NCBI RefSeq assembly: GCF_015207395.1
Contig: NZ_JADEWX010000024.1
Span: forward strand, 1-53,704
Direction of reading: 5' to 3'
Source: Nodosilinea sp. LEGE 07088
GTDB taxonomy: Bacteria > Cyanobacteriota > Cyanobacteriia > Phormidesmidales > Phormidesmidaceae
DNA: 53,704 bases
The notes under the pieces: generated by a model
Database searches by the model: none
Seen by the model: only the letters and a program-made list of their open reading frames with translations
Told to the model about the DNA's origin: nothing
Shown: one piece after another, positions 46,838 to 53,704 of the stretch
How the letters are laid out: each line of letters opens with the position of its first letter
Position numbering within the stretch: the stretch's first letter is position 1
Program-made: the position numbers and the translations under genes

Positions 46838-46955
46838 TATTACTCCACGGCGCAAGTTTAGATACTATTCCTTAGAGCCAGGGAGCTAGGGAGCAGGGGA
46901 GCTAGGGAGCCAAGCGATCCGGAACGTTGGACATATTTCAGCCTTCGAGTACTAG
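46838..46955. repeat. Dispersed intergenic element, copy 2 (~118 bp)
   Basis: The same element as 2392-2504 in the opposite orientation, with scattered substitutions and small length changes. The right end (GAGTACTAG) is intact; the left end reads TTATTACTC, so its inverted repeat is decayed. The interior keeps the GGGAGCTAGGGAGC purine repeats. Confidence 0.75.
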
Positions 46956-47019
46956 CTCTGGGCAGCCAAGGAGATGGCTATGGTGCTCAACCTAGAACTA
47001 AGGTTGAATGTGCCAAAAG

Positions 47020-47159
47020 TTATCCACAGAATGCCTCAACAGCTGTGGATAATTAAACACCGTCTCTGGGTTTGTTTTTTTTAAAGGTCGTAAACCGTTG
47101 CCGTTAAAGGAAAAGAGCAATCTTGTCAAATCGGCGGGGAGAATATGACCTGTGGAAAA
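47020..47159. promoter_or_regulatory. Cluster of three DnaA-box-like sequences
   Basis: TTATCCACA at 47020-47028, its complement at 47044-47052, and TGTGGAAAA (TTTTCCACA on the minus strand) at 47151-47159. All three fit known bacterial/cyanobacterial DnaA-box consensus, and the T-rich run at 47071-47082 lies between them. Confidence 0.5.
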
Positions 47160-47460
47160 GCCTGAGCTAACTGGGTTGCTTTAGCTCAAAAACTGCTCAG
47201 AAAGCCATGTCGCTGGGCTGCGAAAAATAACCTAAGGTACCTTGGGGAGCTATAAGGTGGATTCTTATTTTAGAGAGGCAACTCAGAAGGTACTGTAAAC
47301 CAGAATACGTTTCCCCAGATTAAGCGTTTGTCATAGAGCACCCCTGGGAATTGGTCACGTCGCGGGCACAGGCGAAGGTACCGCAGAATCGGTATGCTAG
47401 AGAAACCTCAACCCCATGGCTTGCTGCTATGGCCCACCGACGTATACGGGAGATAGTTTG

Positions 47461-48111
47461 ATGGTTGGAACTCAACTTTCGGCACGCGACTTTTTTCGGG
47501 TCGCCTACGAAAATCGCTACACCTGGGATGCCGCGTTCCCTGGCTATACCGCTGATGTCAGCTTTACCCACAATGGCGAGACCTACACCGGTCAGGCTAA
47601 AATTGGCGCTGACTTCAAGGCCGAAGTGACGGGCATTGCTGATGAAACCGCCCAAAAAATAGTGCATGGGCAGCTGTTTGAGGTTTCGATTCACCGGGTG
47701 CGCCGGGGTTTTGAACAGACCCACGGCAACAATACCTTTAGCTATGGCGAGACCCTGGCTGACGGATCGGTAGAAATCTTAATGGGCGGTAAGTCTGAGG
47801 GCGATCGCTACCAAATCCGCAACCAGGAAGTGTCGATGGTGCATCGTCATATTCATGGCGTGGTGGTGACGATTCACACCTACAGCAGCCACGATACTGG
47901 GGCGGGCTACCTATCGCACCGCTACGACTCGATCTACCACGACCCCAAAACGGGTGAGCCGAAGGGCGGCCTCAGCACCTTTGAAGACCTCTACACTGAG
48001 GTTGGGGGCTACTCTATTCTCTCTCGTCGCACCATTGAAACTGAGACCGAAAGTGGCAAAGATGTGCAAGACTTTGTGTTCTCGAATATCGCCCTGATCG
48101 CCGCCGCCTAA
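47461..48111 (+). CDS. DUF3386 domain protein
   Basis: 216 residues from ATG at 47461, with GGGAG 9 nt before; an upstream in-frame ATG at 47416 has no such site. The sequence is beta-rich: ARDFFRVAYENRYTWDAAFP, GYTADVSFTHNGETYTGQAK, and a long C-terminal block with TYSSHDTGAGYLSHRYDSIY. This is the cyanobacterial/plant DUF3386 family; its function is unknown. It is monocistronic in appearance. I see no signal peptide, so it is probably cytosolic. Confidence 0.9.
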   Translation: MVGTQLSARDFFRVAYENRYTWDAAFPGYTADVSFTHNGETYTGQAKIGADFKAEVTGIADETAQKIVHGQLFEVSIHRVRRGFEQTHGNNTFSYGETLADGSVEILMGGKSEGDRYQIRNQEVSMVHRHIHGVVVTIHTYSSHDTGAGYLSHRYDSIYHDPKTGEPKGGLSTFEDLYTEVGGYSILSRRTIETETESGKDVQDFVFSNIALIAAA

Positions 48112-48200
48112 CAGTTGTGCAACCCCAACAATGGGCGTCTATAGCTGAGCGATCCACCATTTCCAGTGGATCGCTCTGTGGGGTGAGGCGATAGGGGCTG

Positions 48201-48719
48201 ATGACATCCTTGCGCAGAGACTATCAAAATTTGCCCCGCCATTCACTCGTGGTGTGCGCTGCTTTGGTTGAGAACCCAATGAATTTGGGGATGCTCTGCC
48301 GCACGGCTGAGGCCTTTCGTCTGGAGGCATTGGTGCTGCGAGATCTGACGCTGGCGAGCGATCGCACCTTTCGACAGGGCGCAGTAGCCACCTATCAGTG
48401 GCAGCCGTTGTGGGAGTGCCCTACCCCTGCCCTGCTCCAGTGGCTGGCGGAGCGGAGAGACCAGGGCTATAGCCCCATTGCCCTGGATTTGCAGCCCAAT
48501 GCTATGCCCCTCAGCCAGATGCAGTTTGCCCAGCGCACAGTGCTAGTGCTCGGCAGAGAGCTGACGGGCCTGCCAGCAGAGGTATCAGCGGCCTGTGACC
48601 AAACGGTAGCGATTTCGCAGTATGGCATGGTGCCGTCGCTGAATGTGCAGACGGCGGCAGCTTTGGCCATATATGCCTACATTTGTCAGTGGGGAATGGC
48701 TCCGCCCCCATTAAAATGA
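48201..48719 (+). CDS. SpoU/TrmH-family RNA methyltransferase
   Basis: 172 residues. The trefoil-knot SPOUT motifs are motif 1 NPMNLGMLCRTAEAFR, motif 2 VLGRELTGLP, and motif 3 MVPSLNVQTAAALAIY, with the conserved Asn and Glu. Such enzymes 2'-O-methylate tRNA or rRNA using S-adenosylmethionine as dimers. No N-terminal substrate domain is present, so the target (possibly tRNA) cannot be read from sequence. It precedes the two-TM gene by 24 bp. Confidence 0.9.
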   Translation: MTSLRRDYQNLPRHSLVVCAALVENPMNLGMLCRTAEAFRLEALVLRDLTLASDRTFRQGAVATYQWQPLWECPTPALLQWLAERRDQGYSPIALDLQPNAMPLSQMQFAQRTVLVLGRELTGLPAEVSAACDQTVAISQYGMVPSLNVQTAAALAIYAYICQWGMAPPPLK

Positions 48720-48743
48720 AGGATGTAGCGTGAAGTTAGCTCT

Positions 48744-49025
48744 ATGCCGCCTCGTTGGCCCCGTCAACCGACCCGTCAAGACCCCGACTATCGTCGCCTC
48801 GAAGACCGCATCAACTTTGCGGTGCATGTGGCGGCATTTATTGCCGTGAACTCGGGGCTGTGGTTTTTTCATACCCTCAACCCGGCCTGGGCTCCCTGGG
48901 TGAGCAGGGTAACGCTGCCCTGGCTGGCTGTTTTGGTCGGCCATGGGGTTTATATCTTTGCGATCGCAGATTACACGCCCACCCCGCTGTCTCCAACCGA
49001 CCCTGACCCCAATGGAGAATCTTAA
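48744..49025 (+). CDS. 2TM-domain membrane protein
   Basis: 93 residues with two membrane helices (AVHVAAFIAVNSGLWFF and VTLPWLAVLVGHGVYIF) joined by a short loop, and polar, Pro-rich ends. It matches the '2TM domain' pattern, found alone or next to kinases; its function is unknown. It lies 24 bp after the methyltransferase gene and 2 bp before the DUF3181 gene, so all three are probably one operon. Confidence 0.75.
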   Translation: MPPRWPRQPTRQDPDYRRLEDRINFAVHVAAFIAVNSGLWFFHTLNPAWAPWVSRVTLPWLAVLVGHGVYIFAIADYTPTPLSPTDPDPNGES

Positions 49026-49027
49026 CG

Positions 49028-49336
49028 ATGTCTGATGCGTCTACCGCCCGAGCGATTGAGGCCCTAGCCGCAGCGATTGGCGACAAAGTCTATATCGATG
49101 TGGCCAAGTGGCACCTTTACCTGGGGGATGCCAAGCTTCATACTCCTCTGGCTGAGAGGCTTTACCCCTTGGTGACGGGCGATGCGGTAACCGAATCAGC
49201 CGTGGCAGAGGTGCTGGCGGGTACCCCCATCGCGATTGGCGGCGGCTCTAAAACAGTACCCCTGGCGGATCTGATTCCGGCAGGCAGCAAGGCCGATCTA
49301 CTCGATGCGATCGCAGACTACCAGCGTGACCTCTAG
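49028..49336 (+). CDS. DUF3181 protein
   Basis: 102 residues. The conserved core is AIGDKVYIDVAKWHLYLGDAK, then LAERLYPLVTGD and IAIGGGSKTVPLADLIP. This is a small cyanobacterial/plastid family of unknown role, probably cytosolic. It is the third gene of the short operon after the two-TM gene (2-bp gap) and converges on the PRC-barrel gene. Confidence 0.85.
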   Translation: MSDASTARAIEALAAAIGDKVYIDVAKWHLYLGDAKLHTPLAERLYPLVTGDAVTESAVAEVLAGTPIAIGGGSKTVPLADLIPAGSKADLLDAIADYQRDL

Positions 49337-49357
49337 CCCATTGCCCCGGCCTATGAC

Positions 49358-50254
49358 CTAGCGCTCGGGTTGCTCATCCTCGGGCCATAGCTCCATCGCA
49401 TTGACATCAATGGTCGGCATATCGTCATGGCGCAGGTTTGAGCCCGAAGGCAACCCGGCGGTAGCATCGGTAACCGCCTCCCGCAGCTGATGACGCAACC
49501 GACGGGTACGCTTTTTGACGTTACCCAGCAGGCCACCCAGCTTGTCTTGGGCCTCAGCCTGAAGCTGCTGACGGCGATCTTGGGCTTCGGCCCCCAGCTT
49601 TTGACGACCATCTTGCAGGCGATCGCTAGCCCGGCGAGTAGTCTTGACAGCCGCATCCCAGCTTTGGCGGGGGTCGGGCATTCGGTCGAGGGGCAGACGG
49701 TCAAAGGGGGTAGAAGAAGCCACCGGCTCGGCCTGCACCCCGGCTTGGATTAAAATTGCCTGTCCTAACGCGGCAGCCGCTGCCATCATGCGGCGACGCC
49801 CCGTGCTGATGACCGCAACTGGCGCCAGCGCGTAGAGCCCCGCAGCCATTGCCCAGTCTGGCGCCGGTACGAACAGGTATTGCAGAATATTCCCGGTGAT
49901 TAGATCAAATCGATAGTCAACCAGCTGCCCCACGCGATCGCCATGGTCTGACCACAGCTCCACGTCTCCCAGGGGCAGCGCATCTTGCAGGTGCTCATCA
50001 ATGGCCTCGAGCTGGGCCCCGGCTTTAACCACTACGCCATCGCGCCCGATGGAACCAATCTGGGACCACAGAAACCGTCGGCTTTGACGGCTCAATAGCC
50101 TGCCCCCGCTACAGCCAATTCCTTTGACCTGGTGGGTGCGTCCGTTGACCCAAATTTCAGCGATCGGGCCAACCTCTTCGGCGGTATCGAGGTTGATGGC
50201 CAGACGACTGAGCAAGTCGCTCTTGAGCATATCCTGGGGAAATGGCTCATCCAT
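49358..50254 (-). CDS. PRC-barrel domain protein
   Basis: 298 residues from ATG at 50254, with GGAG 9 nt before. Residues ~8-80 (SDLLSRLAINLDTAEEVGPI then WVNGRTHQVKGIGC) and ~100-150 (LPLGDVELWSDHGDRVGQLV) look like two PRC-barrel repeats. A Leu/Ala/Gln/Arg-rich region near 215-255 (LQDGRQKLGAEAQDRRQQL) is predicted coiled. It ends in an acidic tail. PRC barrels bind RNA-processing and photosynthetic partners; the role here is unknown. No membrane anchor is seen beyond weak hydrophobic stretches near 150-180. Confidence 0.8.
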   Translation of the reverse strand: MDEPFPQDMLKSDLLSRLAINLDTAEEVGPIAEIWVNGRTHQVKGIGCSGGRLLSRQSRRFLWSQIGSIGRDGVVVKAGAQLEAIDEHLQDALPLGDVELWSDHGDRVGQLVDYRFDLITGNILQYLFVPAPDWAMAAGLYALAPVAVISTGRRRMMAAAAALGQAILIQAGVQAEPVASSTPFDRLPLDRMPDPRQSWDAAVKTTRRASDRLQDGRQKLGAEAQDRRQQLQAEAQDKLGGLLGNVKKRTRRLRHQLREAVTDATAGLPSGSNLRHDDMPTIDVNAMELWPEDEQPER

Positions 50255-50413
50255 ATCAGCACTCCTATGATCGCTAGCCCCAGCCCAACCTGTCTTTGGC
50301 CTGGATGAGGTCTGTGATCAATGGTAGTCGATCCCCAGGTGGGGATCGATGCTTCGAGGATGAGCGCCAGTGGCACCGACTATTACTCTGGGAGCGATCG
50401 CCCCCAGGACAGC

Positions 50414-52525
50414 CTACGACTGGGCCACTACGTGGCGCTGGGTGAGGCGATCGAGCTGCTTCACCAGCAGACTGAGAAACAGGCCAACATCGGTCACCAC
50501 CCCGGTAGACTCTAGGGAACCGCGATCGGCTAGCTTGGTCACCACCGCAGGGTTGATGTCAACACACACCATCTTCACCCCGGCGGGGGTCATATTGCCG
50601 ACACCAATCGCATGGAGCATAGTCGACAACATCAGAATCAGGTCACAGCCCTCAATCAGTCGAGCATAGTCGGCTTGAGCCGCAAGCAGATCCATTTTGG
50701 TATCGGGCAAGGGGCCGTCATCGCGAATAGACCCGGCCAACGAGAAGGGTACGTTGTGCTGCACGCATTCGTAGAACACCCCGCGAGTCAGCACCCCCTG
50801 ATCGACGGCGTTAGCGATACTGCCGCAGCGGCGAATGCTGTTGATGGCCCGCAGGTGGTGGCGGTGGCCACCCCGCACCGAGGTGCCCTGCTTCATATCG
50901 ACGCCGAGGGACGTGCCGAGCATGGCCTGCTCGATATCGTGCACGGCGATCGCATTTCCCCCCAGCAGCGCCTGCACGTAGCCGTCGCGAATCAGCCGTG
51001 ACAGGTGGTTGCCCCCGCCAGTGTGGATGACCACTGGCCCGGCCACTACCGCCACCTTGCCCCCCTGATCGCGCAGACGGCGCAGTTCCCAGGCGACCTG
51101 TTCTACGATTAGCTCGACCCGGCGCTCGCTAGAGACCCCAGAGCCCATGAAACTAAACTCTTCGGTGGTGGCGGCGGCACGGCTGCGATCGGTGGTGCTG
51201 CGCACACTGCGAATGCCGTCATAGCCCACGATTACCTGGTCGCCCACCGCCAGATCGCGCAGCAGCTTACAGGTCGCCACCGGCTCCGTCGCCGACACCA
51301 CAATCACGCCATCCATGCGCTGATTTTGCACCCGCACCCATTCGCCCCGCACCCGCACCTCAGTGGGGTAAATGGTCGAGCTATAGAAATCATCGGGGGC
51401 AACCCCCGCTTGGCTAATCGCCACCAGGCGGGCGTCCTGCTGTTCTTGGGGCAAAGCCACAGCCCCCAGATCAATCAGCTGGGCCATGATTTCATCCATC
51501 ACCTCATGGTCAGGCGCCGACACCCGAATCTCCGCCGATGAGGTGCTCTGCCGCTGCTCGCCCAGGTCAAAGTTCAACACCTGGAAGCTGCCGCCCCCTT
51601 CCATAATCAGATCGAGGGCCCGACTCACCAGCCCCGAGTCGAGCAGGTGCCCCGTCATGGTCACGGTGCGAGACAGCAACCCTCTATCCTTGGCCGGTTC
51701 GGGATGCAGGGGCTCTGTCACCCGCAGGGTTAGACATTTGGCCGCTCCGCCAGCTTTGAGAAATTCGGTCAGAGGCGTCTCCACCACGTCAAAGCCCACA
51801 TCGGCTAGCCGTGCCTTGAGCTCATCGCTGGCCTGGTTCATGATCACAATGCGATCGATATTGACGGCATTGCAGGCAAAGGTAATGGCATCGGGCTCGT
51901 CGATCGCAAGGCGCTTTTCTGGGGGCACCCGCAGCTCAATCAGGCGATTGGAATAGGCATCAAAGGCTGGCGGGTAGTAGAGCAGGTAGCCGCCCGTCAG
52001 GGGGCAAAAGCAGGTATCGAGGTGATAAAAGCGCTCGTCCATCAGGTGCAGCGACAACACTTCGATATTCAGCCACTGGGCCACTAACCCGTGGGAATCT
52101 AGCTCGGTGCGAAAGCCGTAGCCCGCCCATAGCCAGCGCCCTTCGCGATCGAGCAGGGCATCGCCAGCCCCCTCAAAGGGCAGATCCGGGGGCAGGGTAA
52201 ACACGTCGTGCCCCTGTTCCTCAAACCAGGCTTTAAAGAATGGCTCTTCGCCCTGACGCTCTGGGTGCAGAAACCGGCTCAGCACCACCTGATTGCCCAA
52301 AATCAGCCCGGCATTGGCGGTGAAGACCATATCTGGCCAGCCCGGTTGGGGCTTGACCAAGTCGACATCGGCGCGATCGGCAATGATTTGATAGAGGTCT
52401 TGCCACTGCTGCCGAGCGGTCTCAAGCGATGAGCGGTGAATGTTGCCCTCCATCCAGGGGTTGATAACATAATCCACCTCGTAGTGGTGGGGAGCGCACA
52501 TGAGAAAGCGAATGGAGGAGGTCAT
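50414..52525 (-). CDS. argZ: Arginine dihydrolase / ornithine cyclodeaminase (ArgZ/AgrE type)
   Basis: 703 residues from ATG at 52525; a TTG at 52549 would add eight. The N-terminal amidinohydrolase-like domain has Asn71 (MVFTANAG), Glu118 (PFEGAGD), His168 (FYHLD) and Cys264 (AAKC), the positions reported for Synechocystis ArgZ, so it should hydrolyse arginine to ornithine, ammonia and CO2. The C-terminal half (from ~residue 275) is a TIGR00300 (LOR/SDH) domain converting ornithine to proline in AgrE. It links arginine and cyanophycin nitrogen release to proline. It is monocistronic with a likely promoter at 52619-52624. Confidence 0.95.
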   Translation of the reverse strand: MTSSIRFLMCAPHHYEVDYVINPWMEGNIHRSSLETARQQWQDLYQIIADRADVDLVKPQPGWPDMVFTANAGLILGNQVVLSRFLHPERQGEEPFFKAWFEEQGHDVFTLPPDLPFEGAGDALLDREGRWLWAGYGFRTELDSHGLVAQWLNIEVLSLHLMDERFYHLDTCFCPLTGGYLLYYPPAFDAYSNRLIELRVPPEKRLAIDEPDAITFACNAVNIDRIVIMNQASDELKARLADVGFDVVETPLTEFLKAGGAAKCLTLRVTEPLHPEPAKDRGLLSRTVTMTGHLLDSGLVSRALDLIMEGGGSFQVLNFDLGEQRQSTSSAEIRVSAPDHEVMDEIMAQLIDLGAVALPQEQQDARLVAISQAGVAPDDFYSSTIYPTEVRVRGEWVRVQNQRMDGVIVVSATEPVATCKLLRDLAVGDQVIVGYDGIRSVRSTTDRSRAAATTEEFSFMGSGVSSERRVELIVEQVAWELRRLRDQGGKVAVVAGPVVIHTGGGNHLSRLIRDGYVQALLGGNAIAVHDIEQAMLGTSLGVDMKQGTSVRGGHRHHLRAINSIRRCGSIANAVDQGVLTRGVFYECVQHNVPFSLAGSIRDDGPLPDTKMDLLAAQADYARLIEGCDLILMLSTMLHAIGVGNMTPAGVKMVCVDINPAVVTKLADRGSLESTGVVTDVGLFLSLLVKQLDRLTQRHVVAQS

Positions 52526-52618
52526 AGGAATGTGCCGACGTGAAGACAATCAGAACGAACAGGCAGGCCAGAGCTGCCAGGCCAACCAGCCCTAAAAAAT
52601 ATACTGCTGGGGGCCAAC

Positions 52619-52624
52619 ATTATA
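52619..52624 (-). promoter_or_regulatory. -10 element ahead of argZ
   Basis: TATAAT on the minus strand, ~94 nt upstream of the argZ ATG. No good -35 is seen at 17 bp, so activator dependence (for example NtcA) is possible, though I see no convincing NtcA GTA-N8-TAC site in the 150 bp. Confidence 0.45.
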
Positions 52625-52699
52625 TTTTAAGCCCTCAACGCCGCTAGACTGTTTAGTTGTCATGAGTCCTGTAAATTAGCGCGATCGCCCCCAGAGATT

Positions 52700-53059
52700 C
52701 TATTGATCTGAGGGCAGCTCAGTAAAGAAATGAGCATCGGTTAAGCGGTTGCTGGTTATGATTGCACTCGTTAACGTGCCATGGCGCAGACGATGAGCCG
52801 CCACTGACCCTGAGGCCGGAATATAGGGTAAGGCTGGTTCAGCGGAGCCAACCGACACGGTAACCGACACCAAAGACGACTGACCCATCAAATCTGCCGC
52901 CTCTGCCTGGTTACCCGATGAATCAAACCCGACCGCCAACATAAACGCAGCCAGCCCAATCACCAGGGCCAGACGAACGTCGATGATTTGCAACACCTGC
53001 AAGACAATTTCTTGGGCAGACGCCCAGAAAGTGGCAGGTGACTCAGTATCGTTAACCAA
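52700..53059 (-). CDS. Predicted membrane protein of unknown function
   Basis: 119 residues from TTG at 53059, with GGGAG about 8 nt before. One hydrophobic helix near residues 28-43 (VRLALVIGLAAFMLAV) is followed by a polar Ser/Val-rich region (SSLVSVTVSVGSAEPALPY). A single-pass or exported protein is likely. I do not recognise it. It is co-directional with argZ and separated by 174 bp. Confidence 0.5.
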   Translation of the reverse strand: MVNDTESPATFWASAQEIVLQVLQIIDVRLALVIGLAAFMLAVGFDSSGNQAEAADLMGQSSLVSVTVSVGSAEPALPYIPASGSVAAHRLRHGTLTSAIITSNRLTDAHFFTELPSDQ

Positions 53060-53491
53060 TGTAGAACTCCCAGGCGTTAAATAAGATTCAGAAAGATTCA
53101 GAAAAAATTCTCTAGCATCACCAAGCTTGACTACCAGAAAACTCTCAGCTTTTCCAGAAACAGCCTTGAGCGATCGCTGCCATCGTCAGCTCAATGAACG
53201 GTTGCAGATACATAACGTTATATGCACAACGTTATAACATCACAAGTTGTAACGCCTTTCTCAGAATCGTTGCGCAGTATTACGTAGGCTCTGAAACCAT
53301 TGCAGGATTTGACATTCTAGATGGTTGGAAGTTTTTATCTATGAACACTTTAAATTCATAGAGTTAGCTAAATGATAAAAGCAGTTGTTAGAGGCCTGGA
53401 GGTTAGGCGCGATCGCGCCTAATACCCGCCATTGGCTCAGACAATCCGCCGGTTCAGCAAGTTGTCCATAGAGCTAAGGCTCAGCTGGCCG
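53060..53491. other. 432-bp gene-free stretch
   Basis: It contains two AACGTTAT octamers (53214-53221, 53228-53235), 14 bp apart start to start and each inside a short palindrome (ATAACGTTAT). A HIP1-type CGATCGC and GCGATCGC occur near 53170 and 53409. I see no convincing gene. Confidence 0.6.
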
Positions 53492-53704
53492 CTACAGGGG
53501 CTCTAGCCAGAGGGAAAAGATCCAGCCGCCGTCAATGAGTTCTGACCAGTTACCCGACGTGCGCCCAGTAACAGTGACAATAGAACCGTTAGGAACGCTG
53601 CGGACAAACCCAAACTCGGTACCCGGCCCGTCGAACACCGAGGTCTCTTCACCCTCGGTCACTACCCGCATCTGGCGAGCCCCGGTTGGGGTGGGGCTGG
53701 GAGT
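53492..53704 (-). CDS. Bacterial SH3-domain protein, 3' part only
   Basis: A frame running from the window edge to the TAG at 53492-53494, 70 codons. The visible part starts with a Pro/Thr linker (TPSPTPTGAR), then an SH3b-like fold: VFDGPGTEFGFVRSVPNGS and VTVTGRTSGNWSELIDGGW. Such domains usually sit at the end of cell-wall or periplasmic proteins in cyanobacteria. Only the C-terminus is seen, so the main domain is unknown. Confidence 0.75.
   Translation of the reverse strand, partial: TPSPTPTGARQMRVVTEGEETSVFDGPGTEFGFVRSVPNGSIVTVTGRTSGNWSELIDGGWIFSLWLEPL

Larger units (their letters stand above)
46704..47460. other. 757-bp gene-free stretch with dispersed element and DnaA-box-like sites
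   Basis: It lies between divergent genes. It holds the second copy of the dispersed element (46838-46955), two perfect inverted TTATCCACA boxes (47020-47028 and 47044-47052), a TTTTCCACA-type box (47151-47159, minus orientation), and an A/T-rich run near 47071-47085. I see no convincing gene. Confidence 0.7.

Noticed and set aside
46861-46911. GGGAGCTAGGGAGC purine repeats as an independent tandem repeat
   Set aside because: They are the interior of the dispersed element and occur in both copies, so they are not listed separately.
47020-47159. Chromosomal origin of replication
   Set aside because: Only three boxes, no dnaA/dnaN nearby, and head-on orientation of the S10 cluster; kept as a box cluster, not called oriC.
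52550-52699. Small hydrophobic frame upstream of argZ
   Set aside because: The frame reading LGLVGLAALACLFVLIVF lacks a start codon before its hydrophobic part.

Overview
The window is chromosomal DNA from a filamentous-type cyanobacterium, probably of Leptolyngbya/Nodosilinea grade; the genus is an inference. The evidence is photosystem II assembly factor psb27, NDH-1 subunit ndhN, clock-input gene ldpA, an arginine dihydrolase/ornithine cyclodeaminase of the ArgZ/AgrE type, several cyanobacterial families of unknown function (DUF3386, DUF3181), many HIP1 octamers (GCGATCGC), and two heptanucleotide tandem repeats of the STRR kind. I see no prophage, CRISPR array, transposase, rRNA or tRNA.

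Layout. 1-3.6 kb: 3' end of a chromate transporter gene, a PLP enzyme of the cysteine-desulfurase fold that lacks the catalytic Cys, a small unknown gene and a Ser/Thr dehydratase. The last two converge on a 113-bp dispersed element whose ends supply both stop codons. 3.5-10 kb: a very small membrane protein, a solute-binding lipoprotein, a secreted unknown, a large radical SAM protein and a STAS protein. 10.3-21 kb: clpS with an overlapping CPBP protease gene, ppk, a five-repeat membrane channel-like protein, an SRPBCC protein, an RRM protein, a likely small RNA, a membrane pseudo-metalloprotease and a TauE/SafE exporter.

21-33 kb is one long minus-strand block: ndhN, ldpA, an R3H/AAA ATPase, psb27, then rpmJ-rpsM-rpsK-rpoA-rplQ-truA-rplM-rpsI-rpmE-prfA (the alpha-type ribosomal cluster) and an sbcD-like nuclease gene. 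33.5-44.6 kb is the plus-strand S10/spc cluster, rplC to infA. In well-known cyanobacteria the alpha genes follow infA directly. Here they lie about 16 kb away on the other strand, and a single inversion of the psb27-to-infA segment explains this.

44.6-53.7 kb: a dgcN/dgcA-like pair that may handle D-glutamate or murein peptides, a gene-free stretch with DnaA-box-like sites and a second copy of the dispersed element, DUF3386, a SpoU/TrmH methyltransferase, small conserved genes, a PRC-barrel protein, argZ/agrE, an unknown gene, and the 3' end of an SH3-domain gene.

Most of the window is housekeeping. The less ordinary signals are the dispersed element, the probable small RNA, the rearranged ribosomal cluster with its new junction and promoter, the pseudo-protease, and the DnaA-box cluster. 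I found no clear undescribed multi-gene system.
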